Shown: positions 1-9,709 of the stretch, piece after piece | Numbering within the stretch: position 1 is the stretch's first letter | Layout of the letters: the number at the start of each line of letters is the position of its first letter | From: Mixta tenebrionis | GTDB taxonomy: Bacteria; Pseudomonadota; Gammaproteobacteria; Enterobacterales; Enterobacteriaceae | Reading direction: 5' to 3' | Assembly: GCF_006517625.1 (NCBI RefSeq) | Contig: NZ_VHQI01000011.1 | Span: 62,001-126,000 of the forward strand | Length of the DNA: 64,000 nucleotides | Notes under the pieces: generated by a model | What the model saw: the letters and a program-made list of their open reading frames with translations, nothing else | What the model was told of the DNA's origin: nothing | Database searches by the model: none | Made by a program: the position numbers and the translations under genes

Positions 1-167
1 TCGCCGAGGATCTGGAGCGCCGTTTCCGCCTTACCGCGCTGCGCGCTGAACGCGCCGAGCTTTATCACCTGCGGGCAACGCAGCAGATCAGCAATGAGAC
101 CATGCAGAAGCTGCTGCGCGATCTCGATCTGATGGAAGCGCTGCTGGTAGAAAAAGACGATCACTAA
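1..167 (+). CDS. yjcE: C-terminal end of a YjcE-like Na+/H+ antiporter (partial)
   Basis: Only the last ~54 codons are present, open from the left edge and ending at TAA 165-167. The peptide is a charged cytoplasmic tail rich in Arg, Glu and Leu (AERAELYHL... LLRDLDLMEALL). Such a tail is typical of the CPA1 sodium/proton antiporters of the YjcE type. In E. coli yjcE lies in the same neighbourhood as acs-yjcH-actP, which starts 2.2 kb further on here. The identification rests on this tail and the synteny; no membrane domain is visible in the window. Confidence 0.6.
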   Translation, partial: AEDLERRFRLTALRAERAELYHLRATQQISNETMQKLLRDLDLMEALLVEKDDH

Positions 168-207
168 CCTTCAACGTCATCACGGGCGGCCCAGGCCGCC
201 CGTTTTT

Positions 208-1110
208 TTATACCGACAGCTTCGGCGCCTCGTCCGGCCAGAAGGCGCGGCAGCAGTCAATCCAGGCCTGGGCGCTGCGGGAAAGATAGCTCCCCTCGCG
301 CCAGATTAACCCCAGCGTCCAGGTTAAATCAGACTCCAGCGGCAGCCACAGCAGCGAATGGCGATCCAGCCGCTGACAGATCGGCTCCGGCAAAATCGCT
401 ACGCCCATTCCCGCCTGGACCATCGCGGCGAGAAAATCCCACTGGCCGCTGCGCACCGCAATCTGCGGCGCCAGGCCGGCGCGCTGGAACGCCTGCTTTA
501 ACTGGCGGTTCAGGGAGAATTCCTCATTAAAAATCAGCAGCGGATGTTGAGCCACCTCCGCCAGCGAGATGCTTTTGCGCGTGCGCCAGGGCGTAGCGTG
601 CGGCACCAGCACGCAGAGCGGATGACGCATCAGCGTCAGCGTATTCAGCGGCAGCGACGCATCTACCGGTAGCGCGGTTAAGGCGAGATCGAGGCTGCCG
701 GACAGCAGCGCCTCCTGTACCGCCAGGCCGCCCGCCTCGACAATTTTCAGCGCAATGCCGGGATAGCGCTGGCGGAAGGCGGAAACGGAGCCGGCGATCT
801 GCATACCCACCATCGGCGGCACGCCAAGGCGCAGCTCGCCGGTTTTAAGCTGATTGATATCTGCGATTTCCATCTCCAGCTGTTTGAATTCCTGCAAAAT
901 AAGCTGGCCGCGCTGGTAGACCACTTCGCCGCTGTCGGTCAGATGCAGTCGACGTCCCTCGCGCAGCAGTAGCGTACAGCCCAGCTCCTCCTCCAGGTGA
1001 CGCAGCATTTTGCTGATGGTCGGCTGGGTGACGAACAGGGCTTCCGCCGCGCGGGTAAAGCTTTGCTGCCGTACCACCTCCACAAAATAACGTAGCGCCC
1101 GAACGTCCAT
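208..1110 (-). CDS. LysR-family regulator of the cidAB locus (CidR-like)
   Basis: This is a 300-residue LysR-type regulator of normal family length. Residues 1-60 form the winged helix-turn-helix (ALRYFVEVVRQQSFTRAAE, then TQPTISKMLRHLEEELG). Residues ~90-290 form the two-lobed effector-binding domain. It is divergent from cidA, and the 107-bp gap contains an ATTC-N7-GAAT inverted repeat that fits a LysR box. In bacilli and several enterics a LysR protein beside cidAB/lrgAB controls that operon in response to acetate or overflow metabolism; that role is inferred from position. The neighbouring acetate-uptake genes fit this theme. Confidence 0.85.
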   Translation of the reverse strand: MDVRALRYFVEVVRQQSFTRAAEALFVTQPTISKMLRHLEEELGCTLLLREGRRLHLTDSGEVVYQRGQLILQEFKQLEMEIADINQLKTGELRLGVPPMVGMQIAGSVSAFRQRYPGIALKIVEAGGLAVQEALLSGSLDLALTALPVDASLPLNTLTLMRHPLCVLVPHATPWRTRKSISLAEVAQHPLLIFNEEFSLNRQLKQAFQRAGLAPQIAVRSGQWDFLAAMVQAGMGVAILPEPICQRLDRHSLLWLPLESDLTWTLGLIWREGSYLSRSAQAWIDCCRAFWPDEAPKLSV

Positions 1111-1115
1111 AAATC

Positions 1116-1130
1116 ATTCCAATAGTGAAT
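1116..1130. promoter_or_regulatory. Candidate LysR operator between the regulator and cidA
   Basis: An ATTC-N7-GAAT dyad lies just upstream of the regulator start and ~88 bp upstream of cidA. This is the T-N11-A architecture preferred by LysR proteins, in the divergent promoter region where autoregulation and activation would both occur. Confidence 0.45.
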
Positions 1131-1217
1131 AGTTCGAATAATATTAATTCATTTTTTTCACCCTTTCACCGCGCCGTATAATGACAGCCGTCATAGACAG
1201 AGCAGGAGAAGCGAATT

Positions 1218-1643
1218 ATGGCGGTTGCAATAAGCCCGCAACGCACGGGTTGGCTACAGCGTTTGCAGGTGCCGTTACAGGTGGGAATTTATATCGTTCT
1301 GTTTATTTTCGCCCAGCAGCTGGTGAGCTGGCTGCATTTGCCGCTGCCGGCCAATATCGTCGGTATGCTGTTGATGCTGGCGCTGATTATGCTGCGCATT
1401 GTGCCGCTGCAGTGGGTTAAAGCCGGCGGCAACTGGCTGCTGGCCGAGATGCTGCTGTTCTTCGTCCCGGCGGTAGTGGCGGTGGTGAACTATGGCGATC
1501 TGCTGAAGGTGGAAGGCTGGCGCATTTGCGTGGTGATCGCCCTCAGCACGATAATGGTTTTAGGCGCTACGGCGCTGGTGGTTGATCGCTTTTACCGGCT
1601 GGAAATGCGGCTGGCGCAGCGTAAGCAGGCGCGCCATGATTGA
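1218..1643 (+). CDS. cidA: CidA/LrgA-family holin-like membrane protein
   Basis: This is a 141-residue hydrophobic protein with about four membrane segments (for example VGIYIVLFIFAQQLV, then NIVGMLLMLALIMLRIV). It matches the length and pattern of the CidA/LrgA holin-like family (YohJ in E. coli). These proteins are thought to form inner-membrane oligomers affecting murein hydrolase activity, or to transport small by-products such as pyruvate. AGGAG at 1204-1208 is the ribosome binding site. The last 8 bp overlap the cidB start, so the two genes are translationally coupled. Confidence 0.85.
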   Translation: MAVAISPQRTGWLQRLQVPLQVGIYIVLFIFAQQLVSWLHLPLPANIVGMLLMLALIMLRIVPLQWVKAGGNWLLAEMLLFFVPAVVAVVNYGDLLKVEGWRICVVIALSTIMVLGATALVVDRFYRLEMRLAQRKQARHD

Positions 1644-2334
1644 TCTTATACTGAGCCTGCTCTGTTTTATCGCCACGCTCTGCATCTATTTTCTTAATAA
1701 ACGGCTTTACCGGCGCTGGCGCAAGCTGGTGCTGATGCCGCTGGTGTTGACGCCGCTGGTGCTGGTAGCCATGCTGCTGATCGCCCATATTTCGTGGCAG
1801 GACTATATCGGTGAAAGCCACTGGCTGATCTGGCTGCTTGGCCCGGCGACGCTGGCCTTTGCCGTGCCGGTGTATGAAAACCTGGCGATTATTCGTCGCC
1901 ACTGGCTGTCGCTGACGGCAGGAGTGGTGACCGCGACGCTGGTAGCGGTATGTAGCTCAGTCTGGCTGGCGCGGCTGCTGGCGCTGCCGGAAGTGATCCA
2001 GCGCAGCCTGGCGGTACGCTCGATTACTACGCCGTTTGCGCTGGCGGCGGCCTCGCAGGTCGGCGGGCAGCCCGATCTGGTGGCGCTGTTTGTGGTTATC
2101 ACCGGCGTTTTTGGCATGGCGACAGGCGACGTGCTGTTTCTGCGCCTGGCGGTGAAAGCCGGGGTGGCGAAGGGCGCGGGTTTTGGCGCCGCTTCCCACG
2201 GCGCCGGCACGGCGCGGGCTTATGAAATCGGTCAGCAGGAGGGCGTCGTCTCCAGTCTGGTAATGATGCTGTCAGGCGTGTTAACCGTGGTCGCCGCGCC
2301 GTTAATCAGCCAGCTGATGTGGGCCGCTGGCTAA
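1636..2334 (+). CDS. cidB: CidB/LrgB-family membrane protein
   Basis: This 232-residue polytopic membrane protein belongs to the LrgB family (YohK in E. coli, 231 residues). The reading frame is open further upstream, but ATG 1636 gives the family-typical N terminus MIDLILSLLCF and overlaps the cidA stop. The conserved block RSITTPFALAAASQVGG and the C-terminal segment GFGAASHGAGTARA are characteristic of LrgB. It acts with CidA in the inner membrane. A hairpin terminator follows immediately. Confidence 0.88.
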   Translation: MIDLILSLLCFIATLCIYFLNKRLYRRWRKLVLMPLVLTPLVLVAMLLIAHISWQDYIGESHWLIWLLGPATLAFAVPVYENLAIIRRHWLSLTAGVVTATLVAVCSSVWLARLLALPEVIQRSLAVRSITTPFALAAASQVGGQPDLVALFVVITGVFGMATGDVLFLRLAVKAGVAKGAGFGAASHGAGTARAYEIGQQEGVVSSLVMMLSGVLTVVAAPLISQLMWAAG

Positions 2335-2344
2335 GCGTCAGAAA

Positions 2345-2368
2345 AAAGGCCGCATCAGCGGCCTTTGT
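2345..2368. terminator. Bidirectional terminator between cidB and actP
   Basis: The 9-bp stem AAAGGCCGC/GCGGCCTTT with an ATCA loop lies between the convergent genes cidB and actP. A-rich sequence on the left side gives a U-rich tail for the actP direction. Confidence 0.75.
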
Positions 2369-2380
2369 CCATCACCATCA

Positions 2381-4042
2381 TTAATGCGCTTTCCCCCGAT
2401 CGATACCGACACCGGTTTGTGAGCGCACAAACTGCGCGCGGAACAGCTGGCGCTCCTGCGCGCCCTGTGCCGAGCTATCGGTAATCGAGAAAAACCAGGT
2501 GCCGATAAAGGCTACCAGCATTGAGAACAGCGCCGGGTACTCATAGGGGAAAACCGGCGCGGCGTGGCCCAGCACCTGTACCCATACCGTCGGCCCCAGG
2601 ATCATCAGCAGCACCGCCGTCAGCAGGCCCAGCCAGCCGCCGGTCATCGCGCCGCGCGTGGTCAGCTTCGCCCAGTACATCGACAGCAGGATGATCGGGA
2701 AGTTACAGCTGGCGGCGATGGAGAAGGCCAGCCCGACCATAAAGGCGATATTCTGTTTCTCAAACAGAATGCCCAGCGCAATCGCCACCACGCCCAGCGC
2801 CAGTACGGTAATTTTCGATACCCGCAGCTCTTCACGTTCGGTCGCCTGACCTTTGCGTACCACGCTGGCGTAAAGATCGTGCGATACGGCGGAGGCGCCC
2901 GCCAGCGTCAGCCCGGCGACGACCGCCAGAATGGTGGCGAAGGCGACCGCGGAGATAAAGCCGAGGAAGGTACTGCCGCCTACCGCGTTCGCCAGATGCA
3001 CCGCCGCCATATTATTGCCGCCGATCAGCGCGCCGGTGGCATCCTTAAATGCCGGGTTGGCGCCCACCAGCAGAATCGCGCCGAAGCCGATAATAAAGGT
3101 GAGGATATAAAAATAGCCCATAAAGCCGGTAGCCCAGAATACGCTTTTCCGCGCCTCGCGGGCATCGCTGACGGTAAAGAAGCGCATCAGAATATGCGGC
3201 AGGCCGGCGGTGCCGAACATCAGCCCCAGCCCCAGCGACAGGGCGGATATCGGATCGTTAACCAGCCCGCCAGGACGCATAATCGCCGCGCCTTTCGGAT
3301 GCACCGCCATCGCCTCGGTAAACAGCGAATTAAAGCTAAAGCCGACGGTCTTCATTACCATCACCGCCATAAAAGTCGCGCCGAACAGCAGCAGCACCGC
3401 TTTGATAATCTGTACCCAGGTGGTGGCCAGCATGCCGCCGAACAGCACGTAGAGCACCATCAGGATGCCGACCATCACCACGGCGACGTGATAATCCAGG
3501 CCGAACAGCAGCTGAATCAGTTTGCCGGCGCCGACCATCTGCGCAATCAGGTAAAGCGCTACCACCACCAGCGAACCGCAGGCGGAAAGCGTGCGGATCG
3601 GCTTCTGCTGTAAACGGTAAGAGGCGACGTCGGCAAAGGTGTAGCGCCCCAGGTTACGCAGCCGCTCGGCGATTAAAAACAGGATAATCGGCCAGCCGAC
3701 CAGAAAGCCCAGCGAATAGATCAGACCGTCGTAGCCGGAGGTATAGACCAGCGCGGAGATGCCGAGAAACGAGGCGGCGGACATAAAATCGCCGGCCATC
3801 GCCAGCCCGTTCTGAAAACCGGTAATATTGCCGCCGGCGGTATAGTAATCGCTGCGCGAGCGGGTACGTTTAGAAGCCCACCAGGTAATGCCCAGCGTTG
3901 CGGCGACGAATATCAGAAACATGATAATCGCCTGATAGTTGGTGCTCTGTTTTTGCACCGCGCCGCTAATGGCGTCAGCGGCCAGCAGCGGCAGAGGCAG
4001 CAGCAGGGCGCCCGCCGTGGCAAAGCGTTTCAACACGCGCAT
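2381..4042 (-). CDS. actP: Acetate:cation symporter ActP
   Basis: This is a 553-residue sodium:solute symporter (SSS) family protein, close to E. coli ActP (549 residues). A hydrophobic signal-like N terminus ([17 protein letters not shown]) precedes about 13 membrane segments. Conserved SSS stretches include [19 protein letters not shown] and [14 protein letters not shown]. It imports acetate and glyoxylate across the inner membrane for Acs to activate. Its ATG overlaps the yjcH stop by one base, so it is the third gene of acs-yjcH-actP, transcribed leftward. Confidence 0.95.
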   Translation of the reverse strand: MRVLKRFATAGALLLPLPLLAADAISGAVQKQSTNYQAIIMFLIFVAATLGITWWASKRTRSRSDYYTAGGNITGFQNGLAMAGDFMSAASFLGISALVYTSGYDGLIYSLGFLVGWPIILFLIAERLRNLGRYTFADVASYRLQQKPIRTLSACGSLVVVALYLIAQMVGAGKLIQLLFGLDYHVAVVMVGILMVLYVLFGGMLATTWVQIIKAVLLLFGATFMAVMVMKTVGFSFNSLFTEAMAVHPKGAAIMRPGGLVNDPISALSLGLGLMFGTAGLPHILMRFFTVSDAREARKSVFWATGFMGYFYILTFIIGFGAILLVGANPAFKDATGALIGGNNMAAVHLANAVGGSTFLGFISAVAFATILAVVAGLTLAGASAVSHDLYASVVRKGQATEREELRVSKITVLALGVVAIALGILFEKQNIAFMVGLAFSIAASCNFPIILLSMYWAKLTTRGAMTGGWLGLLTAVLLMILGPTVWVQVLGHAAPVFPYEYPALFSMLVAFIGTWFFSITDSSAQGAQERQLFRAQFVRSQTGVGIDRGKAH

Positions 4043-4350
4043 TATTTCACCTCATCAATGATCTGTTTGGTCAAACGATCGAACTCGCCGTTGGCGCGCC
4101 AGACATAGACGCCGGTCAGCAAAAAGGAGATCACAATCAGACCGATGCCGACAGGAATACCGCGCGTGACGTTGGTGCCTTCATGCAGCGGGGCGCCCAG
4201 CCAGCCGGGGGCGAAAGCGATGAGTAAAATAAAGCCGACGTACAGGATTAACATGATGATGGAGAGGATCAGCGCGAAACGCTGGCGCTTATGCACCAGC
4301 TGTTTAAAGCGCGCGCTCTTCTCTATCCGGGCGTAGATAGCGTCGTTCAT
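4042..4350 (-). CDS. yjcH: DUF485 inner-membrane protein YjcH
   Basis: This is a 102-residue protein with two membrane segments ([20 protein letters not shown] and [17 protein letters not shown]) separated by a short loop, the pattern of the DUF485 family. It is nearly always encoded between acs and actP and probably assists the permease, though its exact role is not established. The GGAGACG upstream is the ribosome binding site, and the end overlaps the actP start. Confidence 0.92.
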   Translation of the reverse strand: MNDAIYARIEKSARFKQLVHKRQRFALILSIIMLILYVGFILLIAFAPGWLGAPLHEGTNVTRGIPVGIGLIVISFLLTGVYVWRANGEFDRLTKQIIDEVK

Positions 4351-4424
4351 TACAGCGTCTCCAGGGTATCAAAGGCTGCAGCAACCTTTTGGGGGATCTT
4401 ATAGGGTTTTGACGTCTGTTTTAC

Positions 4425-4445
4425 CGGCTGGCGCAGGGCCAGCCG
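4425..4445. repeat. Hairpin in the acs-yjcH intergenic region
   Basis: The perfect 8-bp inverted repeat CGGCTGGC/GCCAGCCG with a GCAGG loop lies in the 138-bp gap between acs and yjcH. No U tract follows in the direction of transcription. It is therefore more likely an mRNA-stabilising or REP-like hairpin than a terminator. Confidence 0.5.
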
Positions 4446-4488
4446 TGCCGCTTGTTGCTCAGGGTAGACGGCGTATGCCGTTGACGGG

Positions 4489-6444
4489 TTATGGCATGGT
4501 GATGCCCTGTTTCTCCTCCAGCAGTTTTTCCACCACGCCCGGATCGGCCAGCGTTGAGGTATCCCCCAGGTTGCTGGTGTCGCCGGCGGCGATTTTGCGC
4601 AGGATGCGGCGCATAATTTTGCCGGAGCGCGTTTTCGGCAGGGAGTCGGTCCAGTGCAGCACATCCGGCGTGGCGATTGGCCCGATCTCCTTGCGTACCC
4701 AGCCGCGCACTTCGGCATAGAGTTCCGGCGTGGGTTCTTCGCCGTGGTTCAGCGTAATGTAGGCGTAGATCGCCTGGCCCTTGATGCTGTGGGGAATGCC
4801 CACCACCGCCGCCTCGGCGATTTTTGCATGGGAAACCAGCGCGGATTCAATTTCGGCGGTGCCCAGACGATGGCCGGAGACATTCAGCACGTCATCCACG
4901 CGCCCGGTGATCCAGTAGTCGCCATCTTCGTCGCGTCGTGCGCCGTCGCCGCTGAAGTACATATTTTTAAAGGTGGAGAAGTAGGTTTGCTCAAAGCGAT
5001 CGTGATCGCCGAACAGCGTGCGCGCCTGGCCAGGCCAGGAATCGACAATTACCAGGTTGCCTTCGCAGGCGCCTTCCTGACAGGTGCCTTCGTTATCCAC
5101 CAGCGCCGGCTGGACGCCAAAGAAAGGTTTAGTGGCCGAGCCCGCTTTCAGTTCGGTAGCGCCGGGCAGGGGAGCGATCATGAAGCCGCCGGTTTCGGTT
5201 TGCCACCAGGTATCGACAATCGGGCAGCGGCCGTTGCCGATCTTCTGGTAATACCATTCCCAGGCTTCCGGGTTAATCGGCTCGCCTACCGAACCCATAA
5301 TGCGCAGCGAGGCGCGGCTGGTGCCGGCAACCGCCTTATCGCCTTCCGCCATCAGAGCGCGAATTGCGGTGGGCGCGGTATACAGCAGCGTCACCTTATG
5401 CTTATCCACCACTTCCGCCATGCGGCTTGGCTGCGGCCAGTTCGGCACGCCTTCAAACATCAGCGTGGTGGCGCCGCAGGCCAGCGGGCCATACAGCAGA
5501 TAGCTGTGCCCGGTGATCCAGCCGACGTCGGCGGTACACCAGTAAATGTCGTTGGGGTGGTAATCAAAAACATATTTAAATGTGGCGGCGGCGTAAACCA
5601 GATAGCCGCCGGTGGTATGCAGCACGCCTTTTGGCTTGCCGGTAGAGCCGGAGGTATAAAGAATAAACAGCGGATCTTCCGCGTTCATCTCTTCCGGCTG
5701 ATGGTGCGCGCAGGCGCTGTTCATGCGCTCATGCCACCAGCTGTCGCGGCCGTGTTGCCAGCCGATCTCGCTACCGGTGCGTTTCAGCACGATCACCTGC
5801 TCAACGCTGGTCACGCCAGGATTTTTTAATGCTTCATCAATATTTTTTTTCAGCGGAATGGCGCGGCCAGCGCGAATGCCTTCATCGGCCGTCACCACCA
5901 GTCTGGCGCTGGAATCGATAATACGTCCGGCCACCGCCTCCGGCGAAAAGCCGCCGAAAATAACAGAGTGGATCGCGCCGACGCGGGCGCAGGCCAGCAT
6001 TGCTATTGCCGCCTCCGGCACCATCGGCATATAAATCGCCACCACGTCGCCTTTTTTGATCTCCAGCTCTTTCAGCACATTGGCGAAACGGCATACTTCG
6101 CGATGCAGGGCGCGGTAGGTCAATGTTTTGCTTTCGCTGGCGTCGTCGCCTTCCCAAATAATCGCCGGATGATCGCCGCGCTCGTGCAGATGGCGGTCAA
6201 GACAGTTTGCCGCCAGGTTCAGCGTGCCGTCTTCATACCAGCGGATATTGATATTGCCGGGGGCGAAAGAGGTGTTTTTCACCCTGGTGTAGGGTTTAAT
6301 CCAGTCCAGAATTTTGCCCTGCTCGCCCCAGAAAGCGTCAGGATCCTGTACTGATTGTTGATACATCGCCTGATACTGCTCTGCGTTTATCAGGGCGCTT
6401 TCCGCAATAGCGGCGGGAATCGGGTGTTTGAATAGTTGGCTCAT
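4489..6444 (-). CDS. acs: Acetyl-CoA synthetase (AMP-forming)
   Basis: This is a 651-residue acyl-adenylate-forming enzyme that converts acetate, ATP and CoA to acetyl-CoA. The phosphate-binding loop [11 protein letters not shown], the TWWQTETGG motif, the hinge region [18 protein letters not shown] and the C-terminal [11 protein letters not shown] (whose Lys is acetylation-regulated in the family) are all present. The frame is open 13 codons further, but ATG at 6444 gives the E. coli-like start [11 protein letters not shown] and is preceded by AAGGAG at 7-bp spacing. It heads the acs-yjcH-actP operon. Confidence 0.96.
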   Translation of the reverse strand: MSQLFKHPIPAAIAESALINAEQYQAMYQQSVQDPDAFWGEQGKILDWIKPYTRVKNTSFAPGNINIRWYEDGTLNLAANCLDRHLHERGDHPAIIWEGDDASESKTLTYRALHREVCRFANVLKELEIKKGDVVAIYMPMVPEAAIAMLACARVGAIHSVIFGGFSPEAVAGRIIDSSARLVVTADEGIRAGRAIPLKKNIDEALKNPGVTSVEQVIVLKRTGSEIGWQHGRDSWWHERMNSACAHHQPEEMNAEDPLFILYTSGSTGKPKGVLHTTGGYLVYAAATFKYVFDYHPNDIYWCTADVGWITGHSYLLYGPLACGATTLMFEGVPNWPQPSRMAEVVDKHKVTLLYTAPTAIRALMAEGDKAVAGTSRASLRIMGSVGEPINPEAWEWYYQKIGNGRCPIVDTWWQTETGGFMIAPLPGATELKAGSATKPFFGVQPALVDNEGTCQEGACEGNLVIVDSWPGQARTLFGDHDRFEQTYFSTFKNMYFSGDGARRDEDGDYWITGRVDDVLNVSGHRLGTAEIESALVSHAKIAEAAVVGIPHSIKGQAIYAYITLNHGEEPTPELYAEVRGWVRKEIGPIATPDVLHWTDSLPKTRSGKIMRRILRKIAAGDTSNLGDTSTLADPGVVEKLLEEKQGITMP

Positions 6445-6955
6445 GGCTGATCTCCTTGGATATGTTAATGATATGTCAAACAAAGGTTAATAACAGCGGG
6501 GAGCTGCGCTTTGTTTCCTTTTTGCGCGACAGATCACGTGATTACCCGTTGCGGTAGAACAAGCTGCTTTTTTTAACAGCCAGGGGTGGGCGTTTTATTT
6601 TTCAGTTTTCAATAAAGTGTAGGTAAGCGGGGAAGAAGTTGTTGAAAAAAACAGCAAACGGTTTGTGGTCCTTATTGCATAGCTATGCCAAAAGCGTCAG
6701 CTATATTACTTTTTAGAACATAGAGTTAGTGAATTGATAACCTGAAGGAATTTATCGCGCCATAGCTCAACCTGACGAAAGAGATAGCGGCAAAGGTTGC
6801 TTTTCGCCCATTGATAATGGTACTTATCAAATGCCCTTTTCCGGGCGTTACCATCAATAACCCTCGATTTTACCGGACTTTGTCCATTTCCCTTAAGTGT
6901 GTAAATGTCCGCTATCTCACTGCGGTAACAGGGTTTGTTAAGGAAATGAAACACT
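6445..6955. other. Divergent acs/gltP regulatory region (no gene)
   Basis: This 511-bp region separates acs and gltP and must hold both promoters. A perfect ATCACGTGAT palindrome lies at 6533-6542, ~90 bp upstream of acs. Its TCACG half could belong to a weak CRP site. No convincing coding sequence was found; a leftward frame at 6706-6955 has no ribosome binding site and no recognisable domain. Confidence 0.5.
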
Positions 6956-8260
6956 ATGAAAGGTTTTAAAATCAGCCTTGCCTGGCAGATACTGATTGCA
7001 TTGGTGCTGGGTGTCATCGTTGGTGCGATTTTGCATAATCAGCCTGGGGATCGTGAATGGTTAATCACCAATATCCTCTCGCCTGCCGGTGATATCTTTA
7101 TTCATCTGATTAAGATGATTGTTGTGCCTATCGTAATCTCCACTCTGGTGGTGGGTATCGCTGGCGTGGGCGACGCAAAGAAGCTTGGACGAATCGGCGT
7201 CAAAACAATTGTGTACTTTGAAGTGATTACCACCATTGCCATCGTGGTAGGGATTACCCTGGCGAACGTTTTCCAGCCTGGCACCGGCATTGATATGTCG
7301 ACGCTGGCAACGGTGGATATCTCTAAATATGAAGCGACTACCGAACAGGTACAGAGCGGGGCGCACAGTCTGGTGCTGACCATTCTGTCGCTGATCCCGC
7401 AGAATATTTTCGCGGCGTTCGCCAAAGGCGATATGCTGCCGATTATCTTCTTCTCGGTGCTGTTTGGTCTGGGGCTCTCTTCACTGCCGTCGGAACATCG
7501 CGATCCGCTGGTGAAAGTGTTCCGTTCCGTTTCAGAAACCATGTTTAAAGTGACGCATATGATCATGCGCTATGCGCCGATCGGCGTCTTTGCGCTGATC
7601 TCCGTGACCATTGCGAACTTTGGTTTTGCCTCGCTGTGGCCGCTGGCGAAACTGGTGCTGCTGGTATATGCCGCCATCCTGTTCTTCGCTTTCGTGGTGT
7701 TGGGCGCGGTGGCGCGCTTCTGTAAGCTGAAAATCACCACGCTGATGCGCATCCTGAAGGATGAGCTGATCCTCTCCTACTCTACCTCCAGCTCTGAAAC
7801 GGTGCTGCCGCGTATTATGGAGAAGATGGAAGCCTACGGCGCGCCGAAGGCGATCACCAGCTTCGTGGTGCCGACCGGCTACTCGTTTAACCTCGATGGC
7901 TCCACGCTTTATCAGAGCATCGCGGCGATCTTTATTGCGCAGCTGTACGGCATCGATCTCTCGCTGACCGATGAGATCGTGCTGGTGCTGACGCTGATGG
8001 TGACCTCGAAGGGTATCGCCGGCGTGCCGGGCGTCTCCTTTGTGGTGCTGCTGGCGACGCTGGGCAGCGTCGGCATTCCGCTGGAAGGCCTGGCGTTTAT
8101 CGCCGGCGTCGACCGTATCATGGATATGGCGCGTACCGCGCTGAACGTGGTAGGCAACGCGCTGGCGGTGCTGGTTATCGCCAAATGGGAAGATCAGTTT
8201 GACGATCTGCAGGCGGAGAAATATGAGCGGCAGATGCTGCATCCGCGCTCCGCTCACTAA
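6956..8260 (+). CDS. gltP: Proton/glutamate-aspartate symporter GltP
   Basis: This 434-residue protein of the DAACS/SLC1 family is near the E. coli GltP length (437). It shows the family signatures: the Ser-rich re-entrant loop YSTSSSETVLPRIMEKME, the NLDGSTLYQS motif in TM7, and DRIMDMARTALNVVGNALA in TM8. It imports glutamate and aspartate across the inner membrane with protons. It is transcribed alone, divergent from acs, and ends at a strong intrinsic terminator. Its position beside acs and yjcE matches the E. coli region. Confidence 0.95.
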   Translation: MKGFKISLAWQILIALVLGVIVGAILHNQPGDREWLITNILSPAGDIFIHLIKMIVVPIVISTLVVGIAGVGDAKKLGRIGVKTIVYFEVITTIAIVVGITLANVFQPGTGIDMSTLATVDISKYEATTEQVQSGAHSLVLTILSLIPQNIFAAFAKGDMLPIIFFSVLFGLGLSSLPSEHRDPLVKVFRSVSETMFKVTHMIMRYAPIGVFALISVTIANFGFASLWPLAKLVLLVYAAILFFAFVVLGAVARFCKLKITTLMRILKDELILSYSTSSSETVLPRIMEKMEAYGAPKAITSFVVPTGYSFNLDGSTLYQSIAAIFIAQLYGIDLSLTDEIVLVLTLMVTSKGIAGVPGVSFVVLLATLGSVGIPLEGLAFIAGVDRIMDMARTALNVVGNALAVLVIAKWEDQFDDLQAEKYERQMLHPRSAH

Positions 8261-8276
8261 GTCGTTTTATCTTGTC

Positions 8277-8303
8277 ATGCCGCCTTCGGGCGGCATTTTT
8301 TTT
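8277..8303 (+). terminator. Intrinsic terminator of gltP
   Basis: The 8-bp stem ATGCCGCC/GGCGGCAT with a stable TTCG tetraloop is followed by an eight-T tract. Confidence 0.93.
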
Positions 8304-8442
8304 GCCCGCGTCGCTATATCTTCGCCAGCTGGCGCCGGTTTCTGCGGCTTAAGTGGTTTAACTCTGGCGGCAAGTTGCTCATTATAAGGCGCCGGGCGAA
8401 CGATGCGCCCACCATGGGTAACAGCACTATTCAGGAGTAGCG

Positions 8443-9360
8443 ATGAGTCTCGATCTGTCACGTATGATCACCGAAAGCCGCAATCCGGCCAGCGAAAATA
8501 TCGATGAGCTGACCACGGAAGCGATGCTGCGGGTTATCAACAATGAAGATAAAAAAGTGGCCCTGGCGGTCGAGGCCATCGTGCCGCAAATCGCCAGCGC
8601 GGTAGAGGCTATCAGCGCCGCCTTTCAACAGGGCGGACGGCTGATTTACAGCGGAGCCGGTACTTCCGGGCGGCTGGGCGTGCTGGATGCCAGCGAATGC
8701 CCGCCCACCTTCGGTACGCCGCGCGAGCAGGTGGTGGCATTAATCGCCGGCGGACAGCGCGCCATACTGCAGGCGGTAGAAAACGCGGAAGATAAAGCGG
8801 AAATGGGAGCGGCTGATTTGCAGGATATCGGTTTTAGCGCCCGCGACGTGCTGGTGGGCATCGCCGCCAGCGGACGCACGCCCTATGTGCTGGGGGCGCT
8901 GGGCTATGCGCGGCAACAGGGAGCGACTACCGTAGCGCTGAGCTGCAATCCTGACAGCGAAATGGCGCGCGTGGCGCATATCGCCTTAACGCCGGTAGTG
9001 GGACCGGAAGTGATAACCGGCTCCTCGCGCCTGAAGGCCGGAACGGCGCAGAAGCTGGTGCTCAATATGCTGACCACCGGGGCGATGATCCGCAGCGGTA
9101 AAGTGTTCGGCAATTTGATGGTGGATGTTGAGGCGACCAACCAGAAGCTGGTGCAGCGTCAGATCAATATTGTTCGTCAGGCGACCGACTGCGGCGCAGA
9201 AGAGGCGCAGGCGGCGCTGGCGGCCTGCAACGGTCATTGTAAAACCGCTATTTTAATGGTGCTGGGCCAGCTTTCCGCGCCGGAGGCGACCCGGCTTTTG
9301 ACTCAGCATCAGGGGTTTATCCGCCAGGCGCTGCGTCAGGCCGCCAGGCCACAACGTTAA
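8443..9360 (+). CDS. murQ: N-acetylmuramic acid 6-phosphate etherase
   Basis: This 305-residue SIS-domain lyase cleaves the D-lactyl ether of MurNAc-6-P to GlcNAc-6-P and lactate during peptidoglycan recycling. The sugar-phosphate site [22 protein letters not shown], containing the catalytic Glu, and the second SIS block [15 protein letters not shown] are intact. The start is preceded by CAGGAG. In E. coli murQ is followed by murP and opposed by murR; neither is adjacent here, so it is transcribed alone. Confidence 0.94.
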   Translation: MSLDLSRMITESRNPASENIDELTTEAMLRVINNEDKKVALAVEAIVPQIASAVEAISAAFQQGGRLIYSGAGTSGRLGVLDASECPPTFGTPREQVVALIAGGQRAILQAVENAEDKAEMGAADLQDIGFSARDVLVGIAASGRTPYVLGALGYARQQGATTVALSCNPDSEMARVAHIALTPVVGPEVITGSSRLKAGTAQKLVLNMLTTGAMIRSGKVFGNLMVDVEATNQKLVQRQINIVRQATDCGAEEAQAALAACNGHCKTAILMVLGQLSAPEATRLLTQHQGFIRQALRQAARPQR

Positions 9361-9400
9361 TCCGCGCGGCAGCCGCCAGCGGCAGAGGAACGCCAGCAGC

Positions 9401-9434
9401 AGGCCGTTGCGATAAGCCGCAGACGGCCTTTTTA
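9401..9434 (+). terminator. Probable terminator of murQ
   Basis: The 7-bp stem AGGCCGT/ACGGCCT, with a 15-nt loop, is followed by TTTTTA. It lies 41 bp past the murQ stop. The large loop makes the call moderate. Confidence 0.6.
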
Positions 9435-9621
9435 TCATGGCGCCATATGCAGCTGGCGGGGCGTTTCTTTTTATCATCAACATTCTGAGCTTACTTTTTA
9501 TCTATCCTGAATAAAAATTTACCGTTCAGCGTTAAGTCGCAGACGCGCTAAAACGCGTTGTGCTGCCGGCCCGAAGGCAGAGAATTGCGATCTCCCTCGA
9601 AATAATCCGCTTTTTTAGCGC

Positions 9622-9649
9622 TAAAGATCCTGGCGCAGGGTGCCGAAAA
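9622..9649 (+). promoter_or_regulatory. Sigma-28 (FliA)-type promoter for aer
   Basis: TAAA at 9622-9625 and GCCGAAAA at 9642-9649 are separated by 16 bp. The flagellar consensus is TAAA-N15-GCCGATAA, so the elements match with one extra spacer base and one mismatch. The site lies ~60 bp before the aer start, placing the receptor in the flagellar/chemotaxis regulon. Confidence 0.7.
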
Positions 9650-9709
9650 TATAAAAAAACGTAATCTATTCGCCGCGACTGGCTGCATACTCCGTTCAAG
9701 GATTATTTC

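Noticed and set aside
845..1117. Second open frame inside the LysR gene on the same strand
   Set aside because: It is an alternative frame of the clear LysR coding sequence with no ribosome binding site.
2564..3613. Long plus-strand frame antisense to actP
   Set aside because: Its His/Gln/Arg-rich composition is the usual reverse-frame shadow of a GC-rich membrane protein gene.
6706..7017. Leftward frame upstream of gltP containing GNARKRAFDKYHYQW, faintly transposase-like
   Set aside because: It overlaps the gltP start, lacks the conserved DDE or RHLIEN motifs and has no good start; similarity is too weak to call.
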